From IMG/VR virus record IMGVR_UViG_3300030380_001336, positions 1 to 45,884 of that record: 45,884 nucleotides of DNA, one strand, 5' to 3'. The translations under genes were made by a program, and so were the position numbers. Source of the stretch: a virus. Under the pieces are notes generated by a model, which saw only the letters and a program-made list of their open reading frames with translations, made no database searches and was not told where the DNA came from. Position 1 is the stretch's first letter. Every line of letters begins with the position of its first letter. Shown here piece after piece: positions 7,588 through 15,322 of this stretch.

Positions 7588-9668
7588 TACTTAGAAGATA
7601 ATGGATGACCTTTAGGAAATAAGTCGCTGTCATGCTTTCCACCTTGATATCGACCAGTTCTTAAAGCAAATAAGAAAGAGTTAACTCTGGCAAATGCCCA
7701 CTGGTCACTTGACCTTACTCTTGCTCTTACTGAAGATGGGTTTGTGTTGTAAGCACCTACTCCTCTATTAAAAACAGCTTCTAGCATTCTAACAGTTGCC
7801 CTCTTTGTTTTACTATCGCCATATTTTTCATTGTGCTTGTCTACTTTGTTCTGCAAACCTTTTTTAACTTTTTCTGATACTCGCTTTTCTTCTTCTACAA
7901 ATAGATATTCGTCATCTGGCATATCAAAAGACTTATCTTCTGGTTCTTTGCGACCTTCTAGCTTTTTAGTTAGTTCCAGAATGACATCTTTCATACCTTG
8001 TTCACCAAGAGTTCCGATTACACCCCATTTCATTTGTGCAACAATACCAGCAACATTAGAAAGATTAGGTTCTAAACTACCACCTTTGAACTGCTTACCA
8101 TCTTGGAAATGTCTAGCACCCCATGCTTCTCTCTCTTTTATCCAATCCAGTACACCATCTGTCATCTCGCCTTTTCTAGCCTTTGCCCAGAACTGATAGG
8201 CTTCATTACCTCTTATGTTGCCACCAGCTTTCCATATCTGCTTTCCTACACCAACTTCTTTGACATTTTTTGCAAACTCAAAATCAAACTGTGGAAAATT
8301 AGAGTTTCTTAAAGATATCTTTTTGTCATCTCCTTCTTTTGGAAAGTCTGTTTCTTTTGTTTCGTACAAATCGCTAAGATACTTTTCGTCATCTTCTGTA
8401 GTCTCTTGTTCTTGAGCAGACTCCATTGGTTCTCCTAATGGAAATAGATTTGCACTTATATAGACCTCATCACCACCTTGTACTGGCTCATATCCTAATC
8501 TATCTCTAGCTTCATTACGGCTTAATATCCCTTCTCTGACAGCCTGTACAACATTCTCATATATCTTTTTTCTTCTTTCAGCCATTGCTGGAATAGCATC
8601 AATATCATATTTTACGTTAACATTCTCGCTAAAATCAGCACCAAGCCACTCATTTAAGTCGCTCTCTACTCTTTTAAGCAATGGTATGATTGTATCTTCA
8701 TACAAAGCTAATCTGGCTTCTGACACATTGTTATATGTTTGGTTATCTGGAACACCCACTAACTGACTAGGAACACCAAATACTAAAGCTATATCTCTAG
8801 CTGTCATATTCTTCATCTGAATAAAATCCATGTCTTTAGGTGATAATCCCATTTCCTTAAAATCAAAGTCACCTTCTAACAACATTGTGCGACCAGCATT
8901 GTTAGTGCCATTAAATCTAAGCTCTAAGTCTGACATTAACTGCTGTCTTTGTCCTTCTGTAAGCTGAACTGACATCCCACTCTCATCTTTTGGTTTAAAG
9001 ATAACTGCTCCAGATGGTCTTGCACCATTGGCTAGTAGATTGTAGTTGTGTTTTGCTGACATATTGTGTTGGTCTACATCTACTGCTCCAGCAGATAAAG
9101 GTGACAATCCATAATAATCATCTTGTGGATGCCATGTTTTAAAATGTTTGACTTCAGATGCACCAGTATCTGGGTCTGCATCCCAGCTTTCTACTACCTT
9201 ACCATTTAACATATACTCATAAGCATCTGGTATTCTGGTTTTGCTTGGCTTTATTCTCATTCTGTCTGGTCTTAATATGTGAAGCTCTCTTGGCTGTCCA
9301 CTTACCATTGTTTTTAGAACATAACTGTTACCAGCTAATAAGAGATGGCTGTAAACAGCTTGAAAGAACTCAACACCAGCAAATTGTGGTGATGGTCTAT
9401 TTAACAAGTCTATTAATGGGTGATTATCTAATTCTATATCACCATCAAATACTTTAAATGGTACTGATGATGCTCCTTGAGCTATCTCATTGACACAACG
9501 AAATACAACTGCATTCTGTAAATAACCTTCTTTAGCAAAATCCTCATACTTATCTTTACTTGTGTAAGCACCAGAAACATTATTGTACATAACCACTGGC
9601 GATTGTTTTGTTTGAATTTTTTGTGGCTGTGGAACAAATACATTTTTTACTCTATCAAATATGCTCAT
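7587..9668 (-). CDS. Portal protein (HK97 type) with long C-terminal extension
   Basis: About 693 aa from ATG 9668, which overlaps the terminase stop as TAATG and has GGAGAG 7 nt upstream; an in-frame TTG at 9683 lies in that ribosome site. Residues 1-400 show the HK97 portal pattern: AVVFRCVNEIAQGASSVPFKV, HPLIDLLNRPSP, MTARDIALVFGVPSQLVG and AVREGILSRNEARDRLGYEP. An acidic linker follows at about 410-450, then about 240 aa of unrelated sequence with a conserved-looking end (AVFNRGVGAYNTNPSSVR, DQWAFARVNSFLFALRTGRY, LFPKGHPLS). The portal forms the DNA-entry dodecamer; the extension's job is unknown. Confidence 0.93.
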   Translation of the reverse strand: MSIFDRVKNVFVPQPQKIQTKQSPVVMYNNVSGAYTSKDKYEDFAKEGYLQNAVVFRCVNEIAQGASSVPFKVFDGDIELDNHPLIDLLNRPSPQFAGVEFFQAVYSHLLLAGNSYVLKTMVSGQPRELHILRPDRMRIKPSKTRIPDAYEYMLNGKVVESWDADPDTGASEVKHFKTWHPQDDYYGLSPLSAGAVDVDQHNMSAKHNYNLLANGARPSGAVIFKPKDESGMSVQLTEGQRQQLMSDLELRFNGTNNAGRTMLLEGDFDFKEMGLSPKDMDFIQMKNMTARDIALVFGVPSQLVGVPDNQTYNNVSEARLALYEDTIIPLLKRVESDLNEWLGADFSENVNVKYDIDAIPAMAERRKKIYENVVQAVREGILSRNEARDRLGYEPVQGGDEVYISANLFPLGEPMESAQEQETTEDDEKYLSDLYETKETDFPKEGDDKKISLRNSNFPQFDFEFAKNVKEVGVGKQIWKAGGNIRGNEAYQFWAKARKGEMTDGVLDWIKEREAWGARHFQDGKQFKGGSLEPNLSNVAGIVAQMKWGVIGTLGEQGMKDVILELTKKLEGRKEPEDKSFDMPDDEYLFVEEEKRVSEKVKKGLQNKVDKHNEKYGDSKTKRATVRMLEAVFNRGVGAYNTNPSSVRARVRSSDQWAFARVNSFLFALRTGRYQGGKHDSDLFPKGHPLSSK

Positions 9669-10990
9669 TAACTGACTCTCCAATATATGTTACCAGAACT
9701 TGTCATTAGTTCTGTCAATGCCCAAACTAAGGCATCTAATCTATCTGGTGAGTTGCTACCCCCAGCATAAGTACATAGCTGGTCTTCTAATGAAGCCAAA
9801 GAGCCAACATGACTTACCCTTCCTTGTTCATATAAAGCCACTATCGGTTCTGCCCTAACAAGTTTACCCCTTGATGCTTGGACTTTTTTATAAGCTATCT
9901 TATCATCTATAGTTCTTAACAGCTTTTCTACTAAATCACCACCATTATTTGTTTCTGCAACAATTCTATCTGCATTATGTAAGTAATATAAGTCTATCGC
10001 CTTTTTAAGCCACTTGTCTGGTGATGTTTTGATTGTTCCGTCTTCTAATACATAAAACCTTTTATCTATCCCTCTACCAGCTACAATGATGCCTGTCTCA
10101 TCACTATTGTCTGATGATGTTACTGCTGGGTCTAATGCAACAACAATTCTAGCCATTTCTGGTAAATCTTCTTTATGTATCCGATGATTTTCAAACATAC
10201 TATAAGACCATAAAGCACCCTCAATATCATCTAATACTTCTGCATAAAGTTCTTGTCTTCCAAGTCTAGTGCCTTCATATAGCTCTCTATATTGTTCTAA
10301 AGCTGATGGTGCAAGATTATCTTCATTTTCGTAAGTAGAACCCCTAGTGACATAAACATCCTTGTACATTCTCTTTAAAAGACCTTGTATTAGTTTAGTT
10401 GGTCTCGGTGTTGTTGTAATAATTGCTCTTGGCTTCTGTCCAAGTCTCAAACCAAACATAAGCTGGTCAAATGCATCTGCATATCTCCATGATGCTAACT
10501 CGTCTAACCAAGCTCTATGAAACTGACTACCTCTTAATCTATTAGGCTGTTCTGCACTAAAGCCTACAATTTTACTTCCATTATACAAATGAACCTCTGA
10601 TGTACTTCTATTATAAGAAGCATAATCATTATTTTTTAAACATCCTTGTGGTATTAACTCCATAATTCCACTAACACCTTCAAAACAAACTCTTCTCAAG
10701 TCTCCAGCAGTAGGTGCTATTACAGCATTAATAGTATTTTCATATTTGAGTGCATGATTTATTAAGTCTGAAGCACCAGTTCTTGTCTTACCCCAACCTC
10801 TACCAGCTAATATTAGCCAAACATTCCAATCACCTACTGGTGTTTGTTGCTTTGACCTAGAAGTTGCATAGTACTCAATGTACTTTTTGTTTGCTATTGC
10901 TTCCGTTTCTGATGATTTCGTCAATAAGCTCGAAAGTCTCTCGTACTGTTGACTTGTTACTGATGCTGGTATTTTCAGTTGTTTCTCCAA
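9668..10990 (-). CDS. terL: Terminase large subunit
   Basis: 440 aa. No ATG exists near the start; TTG 10990 with AAGG about 8 nt upstream is the best candidate, giving a 116-nt overlap with the small subunit, and TTG 10924 is an alternative. Walker A is AGRGWGKT (62-69) and Walker B RAWLDE (about 159-164). The nuclease domain begins near VALDPAV (Asp287), with later acidic motifs (VAETNNGGDLVE, DRLDALVWALTEL). It is the ATP-driven packaging motor and headful/cos nuclease that docks on the portal. The GTA-like AGRGxGKTR motif is usual for alphaproteobacterial phages. Confidence 0.95.
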   Translation of the reverse strand: MEKQLKIPASVTSQQYERLSSLLTKSSETEAIANKKYIEYYATSRSKQQTPVGDWNVWLILAGRGWGKTRTGASDLINHALKYENTINAVIAPTAGDLRRVCFEGVSGIMELIPQGCLKNNDYASYNRSTSEVHLYNGSKIVGFSAEQPNRLRGSQFHRAWLDELASWRYADAFDQLMFGLRLGQKPRAIITTTPRPTKLIQGLLKRMYKDVYVTRGSTYENEDNLAPSALEQYRELYEGTRLGRQELYAEVLDDIEGALWSYSMFENHRIHKEDLPEMARIVVALDPAVTSSDNSDETGIIVAGRGIDKRFYVLEDGTIKTSPDKWLKKAIDLYYLHNADRIVAETNNGGDLVEKLLRTIDDKIAYKKVQASRGKLVRAEPIVALYEQGRVSHVGSLASLEDQLCTYAGGSNSPDRLDALVWALTELMTSSGNIYWRVS

Positions 10991-11414
10991 GTGCTAACCT
11001 TCCTACTTTCTGGCAAGTCTGTAATGCCATACCTAATGAATACAAAGAAGATGGGTTTAACATAGGTTTTTGTTCACCTTCTTCTCTTTTCTTTTCTGAT
11101 AAATTTAAAACAGATACTATCTCATCCTGTAATCTTTTAGCTATTGAAAGATTATTATTATCGAAATCTTTATTATCTTTTATTAATTGCTTTTGTTTTG
11201 CATGGTCTATGTCTTGTTGTAGCTTTTCAGTAAACTTTACCCTTTGCTCTTTCCAGTTTTCTTTACTAGACCTTCTGAATAATGTGATAGCTGGTATTTT
11301 ATATTGCCTAGATAATTCTTCAATGCTTGGATAGTCTCTTCCATCTGGTGTTTCGACTCCTACTACATAAGCCTGTCTTATCTTTTCTATAATTTCTGCT
11401 GTTGCTTTTGCCAT
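10875..11414 (-). CDS. terS: Putative terminase small subunit
   Basis: 179 aa, ATG 11414, directly upstream of and overlapping terL. Residues about 28-60 look like a helix-turn-helix (PSIEELSRQYKIPAITLFRRSSKENW). A long charged helical region follows (KLQQDIDHAKQKQLIKDNKDF...), suitable for oligomerisation, with a C-terminal segment likely to contact the large subunit. The order terS-terL-portal is canonical. Its role would be recognition of the packaging site. The ribosome site is poor. Family assignment rests mainly on position and the helix-turn-helix. Confidence 0.78.
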   Translation of the reverse strand: MAKATAEIIEKIRQAYVVGVETPDGRDYPSIEELSRQYKIPAITLFRRSSKENWKEQRVKFTEKLQQDIDHAKQKQLIKDNKDFDNNNLSIAKRLQDEIVSVLNLSEKKREEGEQKPMLNPSSLYSLGMALQTCQKVGRLALGETTENTSISNKSTVRETFELIDEIIRNGSNSKQKVH

Positions 11415-11567
11415 ATTTCAATAATTAGTTTAAAATTTAACAATCATCAATGTTTTTTTATCACTGTTTTATCATAGATTAATCAATATTTCACTAATTC
11501 TAATAAAAAAAACCTCTTTTAAAGCCTTACAATGGGGTGCAATGATAGTCTTCTGTATGATTATACC
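11415..11567 (-). promoter_or_regulatory. Intergenic region before the late operon; candidate promoter
   Basis: 153 bp without a gene between the orphan TSCPD gene and terS. A TATAAT hexamer on the minus strand occupies 11565-11560, leaving a leader of about 140 nt to the terS ATG; no good -35 box lies 17 nt upstream. The rest is AT-rich with short TTGAT repeats. A late promoter is expected here from gene order, possibly needing an activator, but the sequence support is thin. No TACCT-N6-TAGTTTA element is present. Confidence 0.4.
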
Positions 11568-11888
11568 CTAGTTTTCCATAGATTTTGCTACTTCTAATGC
11601 CTGTCCAACTGGCGATGCAAAGCTCCCATCCTCATTTTTGCAACAGCTTTCTGATAGTTCAGATAGTTCAATACCATTCTGTAATGCGATACTAACTAGT
11701 ACACCTAAGTCATATAATAATCCATCCATATCACTTCCAGATTTACCTCTAGCTGTGTAGAACATTTCCTTTATTTTTTCCTTATCATCATAACCGACAC
11801 TGCAATAGAATTTACTTCCCATGACATTTTGAATTGAGAAAGTTTCATTAATACGTCTGTTAACTAATTTTGTTCTATTATTGCTCAT
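11568..11888 (-). CDS. TSCPD-domain protein (ribonucleotide reductase C-terminal-like)
   Basis: About 106 aa from ATG 11888 (AAGGGGG lies 11 nt upstream); the upstream extension overlaps the previous gene and is unlikely. The pattern RRINETFSIQNVMGSKFYCSVGY..., GKSGSDMDGLLYDLGVLVSIALQNGIELSEL and a final GQALEVAKSM fits the TSCPD domain found at the C-terminus of class II ribonucleotide reductases and as stand-alone proteins. No catalytic reductase subunit occurs in this window. It may modulate nucleotide metabolism or a host reductase. It is the last early gene before the late promoter region. Confidence 0.75.
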   Translation of the reverse strand: MSNNRTKLVNRRINETFSIQNVMGSKFYCSVGYDDKEKIKEMFYTARGKSGSDMDGLLYDLGVLVSIALQNGIELSELSESCCKNEDGSFASPVGQALEVAKSMEN

Positions 11889-12387
11889 TGAAAAATAAAC
11901 CCCCTTGCTGATAATGATATACATTTATATCTCTTTTAGATTTACTTTTCCATACATTTAAATGGTGTTTGCCATTTCTTTCACCTAGTTTTTTCCATCC
12001 TACAGCCGACCAGAAACTATTACTTTGCAAATCAGTAGCACAGCCACACATAAAATTAAATCTACCATAAGTAATTCCATAGTTAACTCCTTCAGTTAAT
12101 ATTTTCTTACCTCTTTCAATCATTCTAGCATCTTCCTGTATGGCTATTTGTGTAACTCTTGCCCATTTGCCAAAAGACATAAGTAAATACCCAACAAGGT
12201 CTTTATTCTCCTCTATAACCCATAACTTGTCATTACAAGTAGTAGACCACCTATTATTAGATTTCTTTTGACCAGTTATTGCACTTTCAAATGCCATTGT
12301 TGGTAAAAAACCTAAACTATTTGTCTCTTTTTTTCTTAAATGTTCAATATACTTTATATCATTTAGTTTAGCATATCTAACAAGCAT
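11878..12387 (-). CDS. GNAT-like acetyltransferase-fold protein
   Basis: About 169 aa from ATG 12387; a TTG at 12405 lies further inside the previous gene. It starts MLVRYAKLNDIKYIEHLRKKE, a typical GNAT opening, followed by LWVIEENKDLVGYLLMSF (strand 4-like), VTQIAIQEDARMIERGKKILTEG (the acetyl-CoA loop region, though the Q/RxxGxG/A signature is degenerate) and FWSAVGWKKLGER near the end. Similar phage proteins are annotated as N-acetyltransferases. The degenerate pyrophosphate loop means catalysis is uncertain. Its 10-nt overlap with the initiator gene shows operon membership. Confidence 0.65.
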   Translation of the reverse strand: MLVRYAKLNDIKYIEHLRKKETNSLGFLPTMAFESAITGQKKSNNRWSTTCNDKLWVIEENKDLVGYLLMSFGKWARVTQIAIQEDARMIERGKKILTEGVNYGITYGRFNFMCGCATDLQSNSFWSAVGWKKLGERNGKHHLNVWKSKSKRDINVYHYQQGGLFFNEQ

Positions 12388-13237
12388 TTTGAATTTTTCC
12401 TTCAATGATTAATCTTTTAACATGAGAAGAATATGCTCCATTGCTAAATCTTTCTCTTTCTTTTTCAGTATCAATATTATTCCAATATTTAACAACCCAA
12501 TCATCTATACTTTCTGCTTCACTCTTTTCTATAACTATTTCATCATTGTATCTTTTCTGATTAAGCCATGTCTTAGCTTGTGGTATAAACTTTTTATCTG
12601 CACCCACTTGAGATTTTGCAAACTGCTTTGTCTTTTCTAACAAATCACCATACTTTATTTCTTTGAGTGATTGCTGAAACTTTAAATAAGCACCATGTTT
12701 ATTATCATTTGGTCTATCTGGGTATTCTTTCCAGAACTCTTCAAACTCTTCTGAATATCCATTCTTCTTTTTCTTATTAAGAAACATTCCAGAATATATC
12801 ATCTTTCCTAACTGTTCATCCTTATCTTCTGAATTATTACTATTATTCTTTTTAAGGTTAATAATATTACTGGTTATATGGGGTGTCTGTGTGACACTAG
12901 GGGGGGTGTCACTGTGATACAGGGGGGTGTCATTCTGACACTGGGGGGTATCAGCATGATACTCTATGTTAAGTAAGTACAGATTACTGGTCTGTCTGTT
13001 GTTGTTTTCACTCTCAATAAATCTTCTTTTAATCTTTAATAAACCATTTTTTTCAAGTGAATTTATGCATCTAATAACTGTTGATTTACTTAATTCAGTT
13101 ATATTGCAAAGTGTTTTAATACTGGGGAAACATTCATTCTTGTCATTTGCAAAGTTTGCTAATGATAAAAGAACCAGTTTATTATTTCCAGAACCAGCTT
13201 TTTGTTTTGATGCCCATGCTAGTGAAGTCCAACTCAT
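12377..13237 (-). CDS. Replication initiator, lambda O-like winged helix protein
   Basis: About 286 aa from ATG 13237, which overlaps the preceding TGA as ATGA. Residues 1-110 form a winged helix typical of phage replication proteins (LAWASKQKAGSGNNKLVLLSLANFAN, FPSIKTLCNITELSKSTVIRCINSLEKNGLLKI). The middle segment (about 105-130) is a Thr/Pro repeat encoded by the iterons. The C-terminus has the EEFEEFWKEYPDR...AYLKFQQSLK...FIPQAKTWLNQKRYND pattern shared by many O/DnaD-like proteins. It should bind the internal origin and recruit the host helicase, since no phage helicase or loader is seen. Confidence 0.87.
   Translation of the reverse strand: MSWTSLAWASKQKAGSGNNKLVLLSLANFANDKNECFPSIKTLCNITELSKSTVIRCINSLEKNGLLKIKRRFIESENNNRQTSNLYLLNIEYHADTPQCQNDTPLYHSDTPPSVTQTPHITSNIINLKKNNSNNSEDKDEQLGKMIYSGMFLNKKKKNGYSEEFEEFWKEYPDRPNDNKHGAYLKFQQSLKEIKYGDLLEKTKQFAKSQVGADKKFIPQAKTWLNQKRYNDEIVIEKSEAESIDDWVVKYWNNIDTEKERERFSNGAYSSHVKRLIIEGKIQNAC
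12880..12962. other. Candidate replication origin: GC-tract iterons inside initiator gene
   Basis: Repeated units of TGAYAC, a short spacer, a G5-7 tract and TRTCA. TGAYAC occurs at 12892, 12915, 12936 and 12957, and the TRTC elements start at 12884, 12907, 12928 and 12949, so the period is 23, 21 and 21 bp, about two helical turns. One pair forms a perfect inverted repeat GTGACAC/GTGTCAC (12891-12897 and 12906-12912). An AT-rich stretch (about 12775-12880) lies on one side. Iterons plus an AT-rich unwinding region within the initiator gene copy the lambda O/ori plan. Confidence 0.8.
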
Positions 13238-13788
13238 ATCCAACCAATCTCCGTTTTTCCATTGTAACCTTTTTCCCAAATAAACCAAGCAAGGCAAAAC
13301 ATTCCCTTGCCTACGTTTTCATCTCCGTTCTTACAGAGACTTATTCTTCTTGAAAAAACCCAAACTCTTACTGGTGGTTTTTCCTCAAAAAATTTCCTTC
13401 TTTCCAACCCTTCTAAAAATGTAATCTTTAAAAGTAATGCTACCTTTTTCTCTGCTATCCAGACAGAATGTTTTGCAAACTCCAGAGCATTTTTATATGG
13501 TGGATTAGTAATTATATTATCTCTTTTTTCAAACTCCATCAAGAAATCTATTCTACTTGTTCCATATCCTCTATCCATCAAGTCCGAAGATTCTACGTTA
13601 TAACCTTCCTTGACTAGGTGTTTTGATATATGTCCTTCACCACAGCATGGCTCAAAGATATCTCCTTCAAACTTTTCTACCTTTAAAAGCGATTCTAAGG
13701 CTTCTACAGGGGTGGAATAGTAATCATCCTTCTCTCTATCCCCTTTGAGATTTATACCCATTATCTGTCTTGCTACAATAGATTTCAA
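13234..13788 (-). CDS. Adenine-specific DNA methyltransferase-like protein (NPPY)
   Basis: 184 aa, TTG 13788 overlapping the previous TGA as TTGA with GGGGG upstream. Near the N-terminus it has DYYSTPVEALESLL, then the SAM-binding loop IFEPCCGEGHISKHL (about 44-58) and the catalytic motif ITNPPYKNA (95-98 NPPY), then FLEGLERRKFF. This is the compact gamma-type N6-adenine methylase layout found in many phages. It lacks a recognisable target-recognition domain, so specificity cannot be read. It is coupled to an MT-A70-type gene, making a two-methylase pair just upstream of the initiator. Confidence 0.85.
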   Translation of the reverse strand: MKSIVARQIMGINLKGDREKDDYYSTPVEALESLLKVEKFEGDIFEPCCGEGHISKHLVKEGYNVESSDLMDRGYGTSRIDFLMEFEKRDNIITNPPYKNALEFAKHSVWIAEKKVALLLKITFLEGLERRKFFEEKPPVRVWVFSRRISLCKNGDENVGKGMFCLAWFIWEKGYNGKTEIGWI

Positions 13789-14339
13789 ATTTCATTCCCC
13801 CAATAATCCCATCCATCTGAAAACAAACCAACATTTCTAGCAAATAATTCTATTCTTGGTAAATCACCACTTGTTTTAACAATCAAATCTTTTACAATCA
13901 TTGGTTTTTTTGAATGAGCTTTTGGATTAACTTCTTGAAACATATTTCTAGTAGTTTTATTAATACATTTCATTTTTCCTTTTACACCAAAAATAATATG
14001 CTCAGTGCAACCACGAAAATAATATCCCATTCCCATTTCTGGAGTTCCATCTTTATATGTTTTAATCCAAGTAATTAAGGTTTTATAATCAAATCCCCAT
14101 GATTTACAGACCTTTAAACCTTCTTGAATAAATGGATTAGTAACCCATAAATATAAATGTGCTTTTTCTGAACAAATGTTTTTTACATCTAAGTTGCAAA
14201 TTTCATCATTTGACATGGTATCATAGCTAACTTGCCCATTACCCCAACTCTCTTTATATTGCCAAGCTGGGTCAGCATAAATAATATTATATTTTTTATT
14301 TGGAAATGGCATCATTTTAGATTTTTTTACTAATGTCAC
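13785..14339 (-). CDS. MT-A70-family adenine methyltransferase
   Basis: 184 aa, ATG 14339 overlapping the DUF1064-like stop as ATGA. It begins with the typical KYNIIYADPAWQYKE; DPAW (23-26) stands for the family's DPPW catalytic motif. Then come LYLWVTNPFIQEGL, KTLITWIKTYKDG and GYYFRGCTEHIIFGVKG, and a C-terminal RIELFARNVGLFSDGWDYWGNE. All are hallmarks of MT-A70 proteins, which in phages usually methylate N6-adenine of DNA. It may protect phage DNA from restriction or mark the genome. Confidence 0.93.
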   Translation of the reverse strand: MTLVKKSKMMPFPNKKYNIIYADPAWQYKESWGNGQVSYDTMSNDEICNLDVKNICSEKAHLYLWVTNPFIQEGLKVCKSWGFDYKTLITWIKTYKDGTPEMGMGYYFRGCTEHIIFGVKGKMKCINKTTRNMFQEVNPKAHSKKPMIVKDLIVKTSGDLPRIELFARNVGLFSDGWDYWGNEI

Positions 14340-14659
14340 ATTATTTCCTTTATGTGAATAGGTGGATTATAAGTAGCCAGTATTCTTTTTCTTAATGAAT
14401 AATCCCTAGTCTTAGTATATTTGCTTTTGACATCCTCTACTACCACATTTCCAGTTTTATCTTTATAAGTGAAATCGGCTGTATAACGACCAATCTTAGT
14501 ACCATTAACCATCAATGGATATACTGGATGCACTTCTAGCTCTGATATTTCTTTATTTTTCATCAACATCTCTAAATAAACATATCGCTCATACTCTTTT
14601 TTAGAGTCAAACTGTATGTTTTTATATGTCACCTTCTTGGCGAAGTATTTGTTGGTCAT
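14336..14659 (-). CDS. DUF1064-like PD-(D/E)XK nuclease
   Basis: 107 aa, ATG 14659. KYFAKKVTYKNIQFDSKKEYERYVYL is the usual DUF1064 opening; the core GRYTADFTYKD (Asp62) followed by VVVEDVKSK (Glu75, Lys78) supplies the D...ExK catalytic set, and YSLRKRILATYNPP is the usual end. The length is typical. These proteins are thought to be phage endonucleases or Holliday-junction resolvases of recombination and replication modules. It overlaps the helix-turn-helix gene upstream (38 nt) and the methylase downstream (4 nt). Confidence 0.87.
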   Translation of the reverse strand: MTNKYFAKKVTYKNIQFDSKKEYERYVYLEMLMKNKEISELEVHPVYPLMVNGTKIGRYTADFTYKDKTGNVVVEDVKSKYTKTRDYSLRKRILATYNPPIHIKEIM

Positions 14660-14837
14660 ATAAATCCTGTCCAGTTACTTGATTATCTGTTAATTCAAAT
14701 ATCTTTTTAGCTTCTCGCCATCTTGGCAATCGTTCACCTCTTGCCCACATAGATACATTTCTCATAGGAACATTCATTTCTTTAGCAAATGTTCCGTAAG
14801 TATATCCATTTTTTTTAATAAATTTTTTTAATTTCAT
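14622..14837 (-). CDS. Cro/XRE-like helix-turn-helix protein
   Basis: 71 aa, ATG 14837. The pattern KKFIKKNGYTYGTFAKEMNVPMRNVSMWARGERLPRWREAKKIFELTDNQVTGQDLY is a single XRE-type helix-turn-helix: AKEMNV is the first helix and VSMWARGERLP the recognition helix. There is no dimerisation or cleavage domain, so it is Cro-like rather than CI-like. It might bind the shared TACCT-N6-TAGTTTA elements and time early expression, but that is conjecture. It sits in the middle of the early operon. Confidence 0.8.
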   Translation of the reverse strand: MKLKKFIKKNGYTYGTFAKEMNVPMRNVSMWARGERLPRWREAKKIFELTDNQVTGQDLYDQQILRQEGDI

Positions 14838-14845
14838 AATTACTC

Positions 14846-15322
14846 CTATACTAATTCACTTGTGGATATATATTCTATCCAATCTTTATTAAGTTTTTCT
14901 AAATATTTATTATCTGGAATATCAGTTGTTCTTTCTCTCCATGCATCATTTATCCAGTTTACAGCATAAACACTGAAATCAGCCAATTGACTTCTATGAC
15001 TTGCAGATGAAACACCAGTGCTATTACATATTTGAATACATTCATGTTCTTTGCCTTTAAGTCTATTTGCATAGCCTGTAGTTGGATTGCCACCAAGTTT
15101 ATAAAAAGGCATTGCATGATTTAAAAATATTGCTTGGCAAATACTAAAATTTAAACTTTCATATCTACTTGCTTCAAAAGCATTAACTCCAGTTTCTTCC
15201 ATAATAAATTTAATTGCAAAGTGAAGTTTAAACATTTCAAAAAAATGTTCCTTTAAATCACCAATGTTTTTCCTATTATTCATTTTATTAAATCTATAGG
15301 CAATTTTTTCATAATTAGACAT
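14846..15322 (-). CDS. Hypothetical early protein
   Basis: About 158 aa from ATG 15322, which overlaps the SleB stop as TAATG with GGGAGAT upstream; an ATG at 15337 is inside that ribosome site. The protein is mainly helical (YRFNKMNNRKNIGDLKEHFFEMFKLHFAIKFIMEE, then FEASRYESLNFSICQAIFLNHAM). No membrane segment, metal site or family was recognised. It lies in the early region between a wall hydrolase and a Cro-like gene. Confidence 0.7.
   Translation of the reverse strand: MSNYEKIAYRFNKMNNRKNIGDLKEHFFEMFKLHFAIKFIMEETGVNAFEASRYESLNFSICQAIFLNHAMPFYKLGGNPTTGYANRLKGKEHECIQICNSTGVSSASHRSQLADFSVYAVNWINDAWRERTTDIPDNKYLEKLNKDWIEYISTSELV

Noticed and set aside
12880-12962. Short spaced repeats considered as a CRISPR array
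   Set aside because: Units are only about 21-23 bp including spacers, the repeats are partly palindromic G-tract iterons, and they lie in frame inside an initiator gene. They fit an origin, not CRISPR.
12422-13353. Plus-strand open frames opposite the initiator and NPPY methylase
   Set aside because: Hydrophobic Phe/Leu/Ser-rich readings arise as shadows of Lys/Glu-rich genes; the minus-strand frames carry clear domains.
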